From the NCBI GenBank assembly GCA_017302105.1, contig JAFLCS010000002.1, positions 65,001 through 129,000 on the forward strand: a stretch of 64,000 nt of DNA. Direction: 5' to 3'. The position numbers were made by a program, and so were the translations under genes. Under the pieces are notes generated by a model that saw only the letters and a program-made list of their open reading frames with translations, did not search any database and had not been told where the DNA came from. Below are positions 38,423 to 47,819 of this stretch, in pieces; positions within the stretch are counted from its first letter, which is position 1; each line of letters begins with the position of its first letter. This stretch comes from Caulobacterales bacterium. GTDB lineage: Bacteria; Pseudomonadota; Alphaproteobacteria; Caulobacterales; Caulobacteraceae.

Positions 38423-39492
38423 GCCGCCGCCTGGATAGAATCTCCAGCAAAGGCAACGTCGCGCACCGCCGTTGCGACGGCCTCGGCCAGATCGCAGGGC
38501 ACGGCGTTGCCGATTTGCTTGTAGATGGAACTCTGTGAGCCGGCAAAGGCATGGGTTCGCGGGAAGGTCTGTACAGCTATCGCTTCGTCAATCGTCAAGC
38601 GGCGCAGGAAACCCGGCGCTTCGCCTGACCTCGGGCAGCCGCCGGCCAACAGATCGCGGTGGTATTGTTCAACAAAGCTACCGGCACCGCCGAATATCTC
38701 CGCTTCGTCGATGATGGGTGTCTTGTTGCCCCCCATTGAGGCCGGCAGGGTCAGGCAGACTCCATTCGCACGTGTCGGGCGCCCGGCTCCGTTAAAGAGC
38801 ATGCCAGCGTAGGGGGATTGGCGCAGGACCGGGTTCCGGGCGAAGAAAATGCGCGCATTGCAGGTGCGGGCGTTTCCTTGAGACCCCGCCGGCCCGAGGG
38901 CGCGGACGATGTCGCCGATGACCGGTGCCGGACGCTGCGCCTCCTTCAGCCGGTCGCCAATCGTTGTGGCCAGTCCACTGGACGGACGGGATACATCTTT
39001 CCTGACGCCGACGAAGAACATCCGTTCGCGCGCCTGGGGGACGCCGAAGTCTGCTGCGTTCAAGACATGAAGTGACACTTCGTAGTCGTCGGAGACCCGC
39101 CGGCGCATCTCACGGCGCACATCCTCCCAACGCGACAACTCAGCCAGTGCTTTGACGTTCTCGCAAACGAATGCTCTGGGTGCGACGACGTCGAGAACAT
39201 GGAAGAAGGAAAACAGTAGTTGGCTGCGTTCGTCGGACGGGTCCATCCGCCCAGCGACGGAGAAACCCTGACACGGAGGACCGCCAAAAAGTAGGTCAAC
39301 GCCTCGTAGACGCGAGAGGGTCGGGATGAAATCCCTCAGATCGCCCTGATGCAACTCGCCGCCGAGGTTTAGACGATAAGTCTGGCAGGCATCGCGGTCG
39401 ATCTCGTTGGCGAACACGACCTTGAAGCCGGCGCGCTCAAAACCAACATCCATGCCGCCGGCACCGGCGAACAATGAAAGGGCGGAGGTCAT
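38419..39492 (-). CDS. DNA (cytosine-5) methyltransferase
   Basis: The 357-residue enzyme carries the ordered 5mC motifs: I ALSLFAGAGGMDVGF (4-18), IV GGPPCQGFS with the catalytic Cys74, VI VCENVKAL (about 108-115), VIII near PQARERMFFVGVR (about 151-163) and X IYKQIGNAVPCDLA (about 325-338). It is transcribed away from a helix-turn-helix gene and a 557-residue gene, giving the layout of a type II restriction-modification locus. The target sequence cannot be read from the protein. Confidence 0.95.
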   Translation of the reverse strand: MTSALSLFAGAGGMDVGFERAGFKVVFANEIDRDACQTYRLNLGGELHQGDLRDFIPTLSRLRGVDLLFGGPPCQGFSVAGRMDPSDERSQLLFSFFHVLDVVAPRAFVCENVKALAELSRWEDVRREMRRRVSDDYEVSLHVLNAADFGVPQARERMFFVGVRKDVSRPSSGLATTIGDRLKEAQRPAPVIGDIVRALGPAGSQGNARTCNARIFFARNPVLRQSPYAGMLFNGAGRPTRANGVCLTLPASMGGNKTPIIDEAEIFGGAGSFVEQYHRDLLAGGCPRSGEAPGFLRRLTIDEAIAVQTFPRTHAFAGSQSSIYKQIGNAVPCDLAEAVATAVRDVAFAGDSIQAAA

Positions 39493-39567
39493 CCAAGGTC
39501 TCCGTTCTTGTTTCGTTCGAGGCTTATAGTCCGTGGAGCTTTAGGCTGCAAGAGCAACAATTCATGC

Positions 39568-39810
39568 ATGGCGATAGCTCACGATTCGATTCTCGTTCAA
39601 ATCTTTTCCCAAAGGCTGAAGTCCCTACGGGAGGCAAGCGGCTTGTCGCAGGAGGATCTGGCGTCCCGGTCCGGCCTTGACCGTACCTACATCAGCGGGT
39701 GCGAGCGCGGCATTCGCAATCCGACGCTGGTCTCGGTTGAGCGCCTGGCTGGCGCACTCCAGGTCAAGCCCGCTGCCATGCTTGAAGGGGAGGGTGGTGA
39801 AGTCGGCTGA
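39568..39810 (+). CDS. XRE-family regulator, likely R-M controller
   Basis: The 80-residue protein is almost entirely an XRE helix-turn-helix (about 8-66): LKSLREASGLSQEDLASRSG, DRTYISGCERGIRNPT and VERLAGALQVKP. Its size and place, divergent from the methyltransferase and overlapping the next gene, match controller proteins of type II restriction systems that delay nuclease expression. The start at ATG 39568 gives the complete domain. Its operator would lie in 39493-39567. Confidence 0.88.
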   Translation: MAIAHDSILVQIFSQRLKSLREASGLSQEDLASRSGLDRTYISGCERGIRNPTLVSVERLAGALQVKPAAMLEGEGGEVG

Positions 39811-41470
39811 TTTTCAGACGGCGGTGCGAGGGCTGCACCTGCCGACGGCGGCGGGGCGCGAGGGCGAGTTGGTCGAGCGTGTCGCAGCGCGGCTGGATGC
39901 GCTGAATATCCAAGCTCAGGACCGCGCCCAATGGCTGCGGGCTGAACAGGCGACCTGGCGGGAAGCGGGCGTGCCTTCAGCTGAGTTCGTGGAGCTGGTG
40001 ACCGGGATCCTGTTTGAGGGTGGCGGAGACGGCGCGTCGATCAGTGTCCCTTTTTCATCGTCCGACGATATAGTCGCTGCAGCGCGGAAGTTGGCGAGGA
40101 CCTATTTCAGCCTCCAGAGGCGATTGGTCGATGAACACCTTCTCGGGTTTGAGCAGGCTCGGCAGTTGCTGTCCTATGGCGGCTTGATCCTGCGGATGCG
40201 CCTAGATGACCACATGAGTGCATCCGAAATCGCCCGCTGGCTTGCGGCAGCTGATATGCGCCTTCCGCTCAACTGGCGGGCGGTGCAGCTTGTCCTTCAA
40301 TTGGCGAGGGTCAGACCTCAGCTGTCTGCTGCTTGCGTCGAAGCTACCTTTGAGGCGGACATCCAGGCCGAAAGCGAGCTGTTTGGTGATCAGACCGAAG
40401 AAAATGTGATCGAGATGATCGCGGGTGTCGCGAGAGACCTCGGCGTGACTCGAATTAATTCAGGACACATCCAAGACCTTGTCTCTGGGCATCCCCCGTA
40501 TCTCCAAATTCTCCACTACCAGCTGACGATCCAAGCGCATTTCGACCATGCCCTCAGCTACCTCTATGAGTTCGCGCCAAGAGGTGTCGCAGCAAAATGG
40601 CTGACGAAGCGATATCAAGCTGCGGGGATCGAGGTAGGCGGGTCGCCCATCCTGAACAATGCCAAGGCCGTCGATCAGGCCGATGCGAATTGGGTGGCAT
40701 CGCGCGACGCCAACCAGCGGGAAGCTAAGGCATTGTCGTCGATCCTGCTGGGCCTGGAATCTCTCGGCGCATCCGCGAAATCGGAACTGGCCATGATAAT
40801 CCGCCGGTTCCTGTGCAGGATCATTCGTTTGCGGCAGGAAGAAGGGAGGGCGCTTCGAGATGAACTACCGGATTGTAACCCTGAGCAGACGAAACATGTT
40901 CTTGGGGCTTTGGCGGCCGGCAATAGTGAGACCTACGGCATTCTGGAGCAGCGCGCGCTGGAGGCCCTGATCGAAGCGGAGCGTCCCGCTTCCAAGTTCC
41001 ACGGGATGGGTGACTCGGTGTTCGCCACCAACACGCACCGTAAAAAACTGGGCGATTTCGAAGCGCAGAGTTACACGGCCCACCCGCCCTCGATCGATGC
41101 CTATGAGGCGCACGGTGGCCGTTTGAGTCGGCACTATGTCGATGATCATTTGCGGACCTATGCAAAGGTCCTGTCGGGCCGGGTCGATGATCTCGTGGCA
41201 GTTGCGTCCCTGGGAGATTGGAGGCTGCGGGTCATTTTCGTCAGCCACGGGATTGACGCCGACCTGGCGGGACTTCGGCAAGTCCACCTGACCAATGGGA
41301 GCACCGTCGAGGTCCAAGTGGAAACAGCAACCTACGCCGATATCATCGCTCGGGCTGGCGACATTTCTGAGAGCTGGAACCGCCGCGTGGTGGACAAGAT
41401 GAATTCGACGCTGGTTCCGGCTCGCTTCCGGGAGCGGGTACTGGACCTCATGCGGGACGGCGCGGCCTGA
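39797..41470 (+). CDS. uncharacterised large protein of an R-M locus, possible endonuclease
   Basis: The 557-residue product was not assigned to a family. It begins in a GTG pair at 39794-39799 (second GTG preferred, with GAAGGGGAGGG upstream) and overlaps the controller gene. It starts with a helical region containing TAAGREGELVERVAARLDAL (about 14-33). The central part is helix-rich, and the C terminus (about 470-540) has alternating strands with RVDDLVAVASLGDWRLRVIF. The operon with an XRE controller next to a cytosine methyltransferase makes it the prime candidate for the partner restriction nuclease, but no clear PD-(D/E)xK, HNH or GIY-YIG motif was identified. Confidence 0.65.
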   Translation: MKSADFQTAVRGLHLPTAAGREGELVERVAARLDALNIQAQDRAQWLRAEQATWREAGVPSAEFVELVTGILFEGGGDGASISVPFSSSDDIVAAARKLARTYFSLQRRLVDEHLLGFEQARQLLSYGGLILRMRLDDHMSASEIARWLAAADMRLPLNWRAVQLVLQLARVRPQLSAACVEATFEADIQAESELFGDQTEENVIEMIAGVARDLGVTRINSGHIQDLVSGHPPYLQILHYQLTIQAHFDHALSYLYEFAPRGVAAKWLTKRYQAAGIEVGGSPILNNAKAVDQADANWVASRDANQREAKALSSILLGLESLGASAKSELAMIIRRFLCRIIRLRQEEGRALRDELPDCNPEQTKHVLGALAAGNSETYGILEQRALEALIEAERPASKFHGMGDSVFATNTHRKKLGDFEAQSYTAHPPSIDAYEAHGGRLSRHYVDDHLRTYAKVLSGRVDDLVAVASLGDWRLRVIFVSHGIDADLAGLRQVHLTNGSTVEVQVETATYADIIARAGDISESWNRRVVDKMNSTLVPARFRERVLDLMRDGAA

Positions 41471-41640
41471 CTTAGCGGATCCAATAAGGGGCTGGGATCG
41501 CGGCCATACCGCATTTTGCGCAGAAGCTCTGCATCTTGTTCGAACGCGATGAATGTCAGCCTTCGACTTTCCGGCCCCTTGATGTAGGAAGCGATCCCCG
41601 CCGAGGCCTGTCGCCCGCCGGCGCGTGAACAGGGAACGAC

Positions 41641-42930
41641 ATGGACCGCATCGCCATCGTGGGCGGCGCCCGGCTGCAGGGCGAGATTCCGATCAGCGGG
41701 GCCAAGAACTCCGCCATCAAGCTAATGGCGGCCTCGATCCTGACCGACCAGCCCTTGCGGCTGACGAATATGCCGCGTCTGGCGGACACCAAGTTCCTGG
41801 GCCGGCTGTTGCAGCAGTTCGGCATCGCCGTGACCGAGAGCGACGGCCCGGACGGCCAGGAGACCCTGTTCCACGCCAAGGAGATCAGCTCGACCTTCGC
41901 GCCCTATGATCTGGTTCGACAGATGCGCGCCAGTTTCAATGTGCTGGGACCGCTGCTGGCGCGTACGGGCCACGCCAAGGTCAGCCTGCCGGGCGGATGC
42001 ACCATCGGGGCGCGGCCGGTCGATCTTCATATTGAGGCCCTGGCCAAGCTGGGGGCCCAGATGGAGATGAGCGAGGGCTATGTCTCGGCCCTGGCCCCCA
42101 ATGGGCTGAAGGGGGCCGAGATCGAGTTTCCGTTCGTTTCGGTCGGTGCGACGGAGCACACCCTGCTGGCCGCCGTCATGGCTGAGGGCACCACGGTCCT
42201 GAAGAATGCCGCGCGCGAGCCGGAGATCGGCGACCTGGCCCGCTGTCTGATCGCCATGGGTGCCAAGATCGAGGGCCTGGACACTGACACCCTGGTGATC
42301 GAGGGCGTGACCTCGCTGCACGGTGCGGACTGGTCGGTCATTCCAGACCGGATCGAGATGGGCTCCTATGCGGTGGCGGCGGCCATGGCCGGGGGCGAGG
42401 TCAGGCTGACCAGGGCGCGGCCCGAGCTGATCCAGGCCCTGACCGACAAGATGATCGCTGCCGGGGTCGAGATCGAGCCGGTCCCCGACGGCGTGATCGT
42501 GCGGCGCGATCCGGGCCAGCGCCTGAAGGCGGTCAATGTGACGACCGAGGTCTATCCCGGCTTCGCCACGGACCTGCAGGCCCAGTTTATGGCCCTGATG
42601 ACCCTGGCCGAGGGCGAGAGTATCATCCACGAGAACATCTTCGAGAACCGCTTCATGCACGCGCCCGAGCTGGGCCGGCTTGGGGCAGAAATCCACGTCC
42701 ACGCCGGCGAGGCGCGGGTGGTAGGGGTCGAGGCCCTGACGGCCGCCCAGGTCATGGCGACGGATCTGCGCGCCTCAATCAGCCTAGTAATCGCCGGCCT
42801 TGCGGCCGAGGGCGAGACGACGGTGGGCCGAGTCTATCATCTGGATCGCGGGTTTGAGCGCATGGAAGAGAAGCTGAGTGCCTGCGGGGCGCGGGTTAGG
42901 CGAATCAAGGGCGACGGCGATGGGCGCTGA
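41641..42930 (+). CDS. murA: UDP-N-acetylglucosamine 1-carboxyvinyltransferase
   Basis: The 429-residue enzyme performs the first committed step of peptidoglycan synthesis, moving enolpyruvate from PEP to UDP-GlcNAc in the cytoplasm. [20 protein letters not shown] (about 14-33) holds the conserved Lys-Asn, and the loop [15 protein letters not shown] (about 117-131) contains the active-site Cys that fosfomycin alkylates. The length is typical. It heads a cluster with DUF2948 and UPF0262 genes that overlap one another. Confidence 0.97.
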   Translation: MDRIAIVGGARLQGEIPISGAKNSAIKLMAASILTDQPLRLTNMPRLADTKFLGRLLQQFGIAVTESDGPDGQETLFHAKEISSTFAPYDLVRQMRASFNVLGPLLARTGHAKVSLPGGCTIGARPVDLHIEALAKLGAQMEMSEGYVSALAPNGLKGAEIEFPFVSVGATEHTLLAAVMAEGTTVLKNAAREPEIGDLARCLIAMGAKIEGLDTDTLVIEGVTSLHGADWSVIPDRIEMGSYAVAAAMAGGEVRLTRARPELIQALTDKMIAAGVEIEPVPDGVIVRRDPGQRLKAVNVTTEVYPGFATDLQAQFMALMTLAEGESIIHENIFENRFMHAPELGRLGAEIHVHAGEARVVGVEALTAAQVMATDLRASISLVIAGLAAEGETTVGRVYHLDRGFERMEEKLSACGARVRRIKGDGDGR

Positions 42931-43381
42931 GGACCGGCCGAGCTGCGCCGACCTGCCGCCGCTCCGGCTGCTGGCTCAGGACGAGGACGATCTGGCGATC
43001 CTGTCGGCGGCCTTGCAGGATGCGGTGATCCGGCGCGGCGACATCAGCTGGGAACGGCGCGGGCGGCGTCTGACGTTACGCCTGACACGGTATCGCTGGG
43101 AGGCCGACGCCGAATGCGCGCGGGTGCTGGCGGCGGTCCAGCTGGGCGATGTGACGTCGGTTCGGGCGCGGGGTTTCCCCAAGTCGCCTGATACCATGCT
43201 TGAGTTGTTGGCCCTGACCTACGAGCCTGAAGTGGCACCGGGTGGCGTCTTCACCTTCATGTTCGCCGGTGGCGCGGACCTCCAGGCCCAGGTCGAATGC
43301 GTCGATGCGGTGCTGGCGGACCTGACGCAGTCCTGGCCGGCGCGCGGCGCGCCCGCCCATGATGAGGCGCTTGAGAAATGA
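42920..43381 (+). CDS. DUF2948 family protein
   Basis: The 153-residue product starts at ATG 42920 inside the murA end (11-nt overlap). It shows the DUF2948 pattern: [20 protein letters not shown] (about 17-36), [21 protein letters not shown] (about 40-60), and [20 protein letters not shown] near the C terminus. It is a small cytoplasmic protein conserved in alphaproteobacteria beside murA and UPF0262 genes. The function is unknown. Confidence 0.88.
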   Translation: MGAEDRPSCADLPPLRLLAQDEDDLAILSAALQDAVIRRGDISWERRGRRLTLRLTRYRWEADAECARVLAAVQLGDVTSVRARGFPKSPDTMLELLALTYEPEVAPGGVFTFMFAGGADLQAQVECVDAVLADLTQSWPARGAPAHDEALEK

Positions 43382-43851
43382 GCGAGACGGCGACGCACCG
43401 GATCAAGGCGATCCAGCTCGACCCGGATGGGTTGTCGGGGGCCTCGGCCGAGGTCGAGCATGAGCGGCGCGTGGCCATCTATGATCTGGTGGAAGAGAGC
43501 GACTTTCGTCCCGATGGAGCGACCGGCGGCCCCTATGAGCTGATGCTGGGTCTCAAGGACAACCGGTTGTCGATGGATGTGACCGGCCCGGACTATCGGC
43601 GGGGCCATATGCTGTCGCTGACGCCGCTGAGGGGCGTGGTCAAGGACTACGAGCTGATCTGCGAGAGCTATCTGCAGGCGGTGCGCGGGGCCTCCCAGGC
43701 CCAGATCGAGGCCGTGGACATGGGCCGGCGCGGCCTGCACGACGAGGGCGCGCGAATCCTGAAGGCGCGACTGGACGGCAAGGTAACGGTCGACCATGAA
43801 ACGAGCCGGCGGCTGTTCACCCTGGTCTGTGCGCTGTGCAAGCGAGGGTAA
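43378..43851 (+). CDS. UPF0262 family protein
   Basis: The 157-residue product overlaps the DUF2948 gene by 4 nt. Family landmarks are VEHERRVAIYDLVEESDFRP (about 26-45), GPYELMLGLKDNRLSMDV (about 50-67), SLTPLRGVVKDYELICESYL (about 79-98) and HDEGARILKARLDGKVTVDH. The family is restricted largely to alphaproteobacteria and its role is not established. It is the last gene of the murA operon; infA follows after 114 nt. Confidence 0.93.
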   Translation: MSETATHRIKAIQLDPDGLSGASAEVEHERRVAIYDLVEESDFRPDGATGGPYELMLGLKDNRLSMDVTGPDYRRGHMLSLTPLRGVVKDYELICESYLQAVRGASQAQIEAVDMGRRGLHDEGARILKARLDGKVTVDHETSRRLFTLVCALCKRG

Positions 43852-43965
43852 GCGTCGACGCGGGGTGACGAAGCCGCGCTTTTGGTGCATAAGCCGCCGG
43901 CTTTTTCCGGTTCGTGCGCAGGCCCCGCACGGACCGGCTTATCGATTCAGGGCCAGAGAGACCGC

Positions 43966-44187
43966 ATGGCGAAGGAAGAACTGCTCGAGTTTCCCGGCGT
44001 GGTCTCGGAACTGCTGCCGAACGCGACCTTTCGCGTGACACTCGACGACAGCGGTCACGAGATCATCGCCCACACGGCCGGCAAGATGCGCAAAAACCGC
44101 ATCCGCGTGCTGGCAGGCGACAAGGTGCTGGTCGAAATGACCCCCTATGATCTGACCAAGGGTCGCATCACCTACCGCTTCAAGTAA
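43966..44187 (+). CDS. infA: translation initiation factor IF-1
   Basis: The 73-residue S1/OB-fold protein binds the ribosomal A site during initiation. It is recognised by [20 protein letters not shown] (2-21), [20 protein letters not shown] (about 37-56) and the ending [16 protein letters not shown]. Start at ATG 43966; the longer frame upstream is not conserved. The order infA-maf-RNase E/G-like-yacG is a common alphaproteobacterial gene string. Confidence 0.97.
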   Translation: MAKEELLEFPGVVSELLPNATFRVTLDDSGHEIIAHTAGKMRKNRIRVLAGDKVLVEMTPYDLTKGRITYRFK

Positions 44188-44199
44188 GGCGGGGCTCGG

Positions 44200-44778
44200 A
44201 TGAGCCGCGCGCCCTTGATCCTGGCCTCGGCCAGCCCGCGCCGCCTGGACCTGCTTGCCCAGATCGGTGTGATCCCGGATGCCGTGATGGCCGCCGAGGT
44301 CGACGAGACACCTCGGCGGGACGAGACGCCGCGGCGTCTGGTGCTGCGGCTCGCCGAGTTGAAGGCCGCGACGGTTGCGGCCTTGAGGCCCGACGCCTTT
44401 GTGCTGGGGGCCGATACCATCGTCGCTGTCGGCAATCGCATTCTCGGCAAGCCGGCCGATGAGGTTGAGGCGGAACGGATGCTCAGGCTGATGAGCGGGC
44501 GGGCCCACCGGGTTCTGACCGGCGTGGCTCTGGTCACGCCGGGTGGCCGGACGGCGACGCGGCTGTCCGAGACCCGGATCAAGTTTCGGCGGCTGTCCGA
44601 GTCCGATGTCGTGCGGCATCTGGCGTCCGGCGAATGGCGGGACGCGGCGGGGGCCTACAAGATCCAGGGTCAGGCCGGGGGCGACATCGCCCATCTGTCC
44701 GGATCGCATTCCTCGGTGGTCGGGCTGCCGTTGTTTGAAACCCGCAATCTGCTCGACGGGTTGGGCTGGCGGCCGTGA
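44200..44778 (+). CDS. maf: Maf-family nucleoside triphosphate pyrophosphatase
   Basis: The 192-residue enzyme hydrolyses non-canonical or specific NTPs to NMP and pyrophosphate. It shows the Maf signature LILASASPRRLDLLAQIGV (about 6-24), VLGADTIVAVGNRILGKPAD (about 68-87) and the C-terminal QGQAGGDIAHLSGSHSSVVG (about 158-177). It begins 12 nt after infA and overlaps the RNase E/G-like gene by 4 nt. Confidence 0.95.
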   Translation: MSRAPLILASASPRRLDLLAQIGVIPDAVMAAEVDETPRRDETPRRLVLRLAELKAATVAALRPDAFVLGADTIVAVGNRILGKPADEVEAERMLRLMSGRAHRVLTGVALVTPGGRTATRLSETRIKFRRLSESDVVRHLASGEWRDAAGAYKIQGQAGGDIAHLSGSHSSVVGLPLFETRNLLDGLGWRP

Positions 44779-45806
44779 GCCGGGTCGAGGTCTTCCTGGA
44801 CGAGACGCCGGGCGAGACGCGCGGCCTGATCGCACGCGACGGTCGGTTCGAGCGACTGCTTGTTCAGAGAGCCGACGATCCAGCCCAGCAAAGGCTCGGA
44901 GCCCGCTCAATCGGGCGTGTGCTGCGGATTGAGACGGCGATTCGGGCGGCCTTCATCGACCTTGGAGCGGAGGGACCGGCCGGATATCTCGCACTTTCGG
45001 GGTCCATGCGCCTGACGGAAGGGGAGGCCGTCGAGGTCGAAGTGTCGGCGGAGGCTCGTGACGGCAAGGGCCCGGCCCTGAAGCTGATAGGTCCGGCGAC
45101 CCGAGAGCCCGGCCTGGTCGCGAGCGGGCCAGACGTGCGTAGCTGGCTGCAGATCCTGGCACCCGGCCTTGTACCGGTCACCGGCGCGGCGGCCATTCAG
45201 GCGTCCTGGGAGGCCGAGGAAGAGGCGATGTCGTCAGGCCTGGTCCTCGAAGATCTGGCGCTGGATCTGAGGATCGAACGGACCCGCGCGCTGGTGGCGG
45301 CGGATCTGGACTGGTCAGGCGGTGCCTCCAGTGGTCGATCGGCCCGCGACCGGGCCAACAGGCGGGGCCTGATGGAGACAGCGCGTCTGGTCCGGCTGAA
45401 AAGCTGGGGCGGACTGGTGGCCGTGGACCTGATCGGGGTCGGCCATGACGGTGAGTCGGTCGCGGCGGCGGCCAAGGTGGCTTTCGGCCCGGAGCCGGGC
45501 CTGGTCCTGGGCCCGGTTAATCGCTTCGGCGTCCTGATGGCGTCGTTGCCGTGGCGATGGACGCCGGTCGAACAGAGGCTGGCTGGGGGTGGGGAGGCCG
45601 GATCTCTGCGGCGATCCGCCCAGGAGGCCGTGCGGCGTCTAAACCATGCGCTCCTGTCGGATCGCACGGTTGCGGCGCTGATTCTGCGGTGCTCGCCGCC
45701 GGAGGCGCATCTGGCCGCGCCCTGGCTGACCCAGATCGGGCCGCGAGCCCGCCTGATCGCGGATCCGGCGATCGCGTCCGGCCAGGCGGTGATGGAGGAG
45801 GTGTAA
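44775..45806 (+). CDS. short ribonuclease E/G-family protein
   Basis: The 343-residue protein resembles the catalytic half of RNase E/G. GARSIGRVLRIETAIRAAFI (about 38-57) is S1-like, ALVAADLDWSGG (about 172-183) corresponds to the first catalytic Asp segment and WGGLVAVDLIGVG (about 210-222) to the second. The zinc-link cysteines and the small domain of full RNase G are missing, and the loop after the second Asp is short. It may be a reduced ribonuclease or a regulatory homologue. It is coupled to maf (4-nt overlap) and yacG (1-nt overlap). Confidence 0.85.
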   Translation: MSRVEVFLDETPGETRGLIARDGRFERLLVQRADDPAQQRLGARSIGRVLRIETAIRAAFIDLGAEGPAGYLALSGSMRLTEGEAVEVEVSAEARDGKGPALKLIGPATREPGLVASGPDVRSWLQILAPGLVPVTGAAAIQASWEAEEEAMSSGLVLEDLALDLRIERTRALVAADLDWSGGASSGRSARDRANRRGLMETARLVRLKSWGGLVAVDLIGVGHDGESVAAAAKVAFGPEPGLVLGPVNRFGVLMASLPWRWTPVEQRLAGGGEAGSLRRSAQEAVRRLNHALLSDRTVAALILRCSPPEAHLAAPWLTQIGPRARLIADPAIASGQAVMEEV

Positions 45807-45991
45807 TGGCGAGTCCGTGCCCTATTTGCCGAAAGGCTCCGGCGACGCCCGAGTTTCGGCCGTTCTGTTCGCGGCGCTGTGCTGATGTCGACCTTCAGGG
45901 GTGGTTGTCGGGGCGCTATGCCATCGCTGCGCAGGAAGAGGATGAGCCGGACGCCGACACCCTGGGCTGCGGAGGCGGCGATACCGCTTGA
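45806..45991 (+). CDS. yacG: DNA gyrase inhibitor YacG
   Basis: The 61-residue zinc protein has the YacG four-cysteine pattern CPICRK...FCSRRCADVDL (Cys at about 5, 8, 24 and 28) followed by WLSGRYAIA and an acidic tail. YacG binds gyrase and blocks DNA binding in E. coli. The ATG overlaps the preceding stop by one base (TAATG). The reading frame extends further upstream but only as out-of-frame sequence of the RNase gene. Confidence 0.93.
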   Translation: MASPCPICRKAPATPEFRPFCSRRCADVDLQGWLSGRYAIAAQEEDEPDADTLGCGGGDTA

Positions 45992-46056
45992 AACCCGGCT
46001 GGACAGGGCCGAACGCCTCGCCTATAGACCCCGCTCCCGCGCTGGCGGGACCCCGT

Positions 46057-46132
46057 GCCTGGGTAGCTCAGTTGGTAGAGCAGCGGATTGAAAATCCGCG
46101 TGTCGGTGGTTCGAATCCGCCCCCAGGCACCA
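46057..46132 (+). tRNA. tRNA-Phe (GAA)
   Basis: The segment folds as a complete tRNA with acceptor GCCTGGG/CCCAGGC, anticodon loop TTGAAAA giving GAA, T loop TTCGAAT, A73 and an encoded CCA. It lies 65 nt after yacG on the same strand. Confidence 0.97.
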
Positions 46133-46453
46133 TTCTCCTCCCAAGCGCGAACGCCACGCCAATGCCACGATCTGGGGGGATCGTCCGGGCATGGAAAACC
46201 GCCGATCACCAAAATTCCCGGCGTCACGCGGCTTCTCCCCTCAGGTGAAAAGGTCGCACGCGCCCTTGACGCTCCCGCAGGCCTTCGCCAAAGGAGCCTT
46301 ACCGCCACTCTCTTCGGCGGACAATTTCGCCGCGTCGGGTTGGAGGAGGCCGATGCCTCGACCTCCCGGCGCATTTGGGTAGTTGGACGGCGGCGCAATA
46401 GCGCGCTGGTCGTCCGGTCTTTAGGTGTCAGACCAAGCAGGAACTGGCGAACG
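46133..46453. other. 321-bp upstream region of exbB, no gene
   Basis: ORFs crossing this stretch read straight out of tRNA-Phe and are not protein-like. It should contain the exbB-exbD-tonB promoter, but no unambiguous promoter boxes, iron-box repeat or stable terminator were seen. Confidence 0.55.
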
Positions 46454-47359
46454 ATGATCGAATTCAAGAAAACCAATCTCCTCCTCGCGTTCGCCGGAGC
46501 CTTTGCGCTCGCTACGGCGGCTCCTGCGATGGCGGCCCCCACCACCCCGGCTGCAGCTGAGGCTTCCGCCGACGCGGCAGCTGCCCCGGCGACCCCGGCT
46601 GAAGACACGGCGGCTGCGGCCGCCGAGGCTGCACCGGCTGCCGAACCCGAACAGGTCGGCGGTGATGCCCACGGCGAACTGACGCCGGTGGGTATGTTCC
46701 TCCAGGCCGCTATGGTCGTTAAGGTCGTGATGATCGGCCTGCTGCTGGCTTCGGTCCTCTCCTGGACCCTGCTGCTCATCAAACTGTTTGAGTTCGGCGG
46801 TCTGAACCGCGCTTCGGATCGCTTCCTGGAAGCCTTCCGCGGTGCCAACACCCTGTCGGAAATCCGGCGCATCGCCACCTCGGACGAGTTCGAAGGCAAT
46901 CCGCTGGCCGACATGGCCGCTGCCGCCACCGACGAAATCGAAATCGGTCGTCAGGCCGGGCTTCAGATCTCGGGTGAGCACCGCGACTCGACCCTGAACC
47001 GGGCCCAGGCCGCCGTCGCCGCCGTTCAGGCGGGCCTGGCCAAGCGCCTGGCTGGCGGTCAGACCTTCCTGGCTTCGGTCGGTTCGGCTGGTCCGTTCAT
47101 CGGTCTGTTCGCCACCGTTTACGGGATCATGAACTCGTTCATCGGGATCGCGAACACCAACACCACCAACCTGGCCGTCGTGGCCCCGGGTATCGCTGAG
47201 GCCCTGCTGGCTACCGCCATCGGTCTGTTCGCGGCTATCCCGGCGGTTATCTTCTACAACTACTTCCAGGTTCGTATCTCGGCCTTCGGCACCCGCGCTG
47301 ACCAGTTCGGCACGGAACTGCTGAACCGCATCTCGCGTCAGCTCGACCGGGGGGCGTAA
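46454..47359 (+). CDS. exbB: ExbB/TolQ/MotA-family proton channel protein
   Basis: The 301-residue inner-membrane protein starts at ATG 46454 with a cleavable-type signal (LLLAFAGAFALATAAPAMAA, about 9-28) and a 45-residue Ala/Pro/Glu-rich segment, as in long-form ExbB. Three membrane helices follow, near 88-112, 205-230 and 250-275, with the conserved SAGPFIGLFATVYGIMNSF and GIAEALLATAIGLFAAIPAV. It uses the proton gradient to energise TonB. exbD and tonB follow within 12 nt. Confidence 0.95.
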   Translation: MIEFKKTNLLLAFAGAFALATAAPAMAAPTTPAAAEASADAAAAPATPAEDTAAAAAEAAPAAEPEQVGGDAHGELTPVGMFLQAAMVVKVVMIGLLLASVLSWTLLLIKLFEFGGLNRASDRFLEAFRGANTLSEIRRIATSDEFEGNPLADMAAAATDEIEIGRQAGLQISGEHRDSTLNRAQAAVAAVQAGLAKRLAGGQTFLASVGSAGPFIGLFATVYGIMNSFIGIANTNTTNLAVVAPGIAEALLATAIGLFAAIPAVIFYNYFQVRISAFGTRADQFGTELLNRISRQLDRGA

Positions 47360-47364
47360 GCGCG

Positions 47365-47808
47365 ATGGCCGCCAAACTCTCCGGACCTGGCGGCGGGTCG
47401 AAATACACCGTCGAGCAGAACAACGAGATCAACGTCACCCCCTTCGTGGATGTGATGCTTGTTCTGCTCATCATCTTCATGGTGGCCGCGCCTCTGGCGT
47501 CGGTGAACGTGGAGGTGGATCTGCCGACGGCCGTGGCTGAGCCGGGTCAGAACCCGCCGAAGCCGGTGTACATCTCCATCCAGTCGAATGACCGGGTCTA
47601 TATCGGGGACTTCCCGGTGCAGATCGAGGAAATCGGCACGGAGCTGAATGCCCAGATCGGTACGCGTAATCCTGAGGAAGAGCGGATCTTCATCCGTGGC
47701 GACGAGGACCTGCGCTATGGCACTTTCATGCGCGTGATGAACGCCCTCCAGGACGCCGGCTTCTATTCGGTGGCCCTGGTCGGTGAAGACAACGCGCCGG
47801 CGAGCTGA
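47365..47808 (+). CDS. exbD: ExbD/TolR-family protein
   Basis: The 147-residue protein has a single membrane helix (about 33-50) introduced by NEINVTPFVDVMLVLLIIFM, which carries the conserved Asp of the proton path (Asp in FVDV). The periplasmic domain ends in RVMNALQDAGFYSVALVGED. It forms the energising complex with ExbB and TonB. It starts 5 nt after exbB and ends 11 nt before tonB, so the three are one operon. Confidence 0.95.
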   Translation: MAAKLSGPGGGSKYTVEQNNEINVTPFVDVMLVLLIIFMVAAPLASVNVEVDLPTAVAEPGQNPPKPVYISIQSNDRVYIGDFPVQIEEIGTELNAQIGTRNPEEERIFIRGDEDLRYGTFMRVMNALQDAGFYSVALVGEDNAPAS

Positions 47809-47819
47809 GGAGCGGTAGC

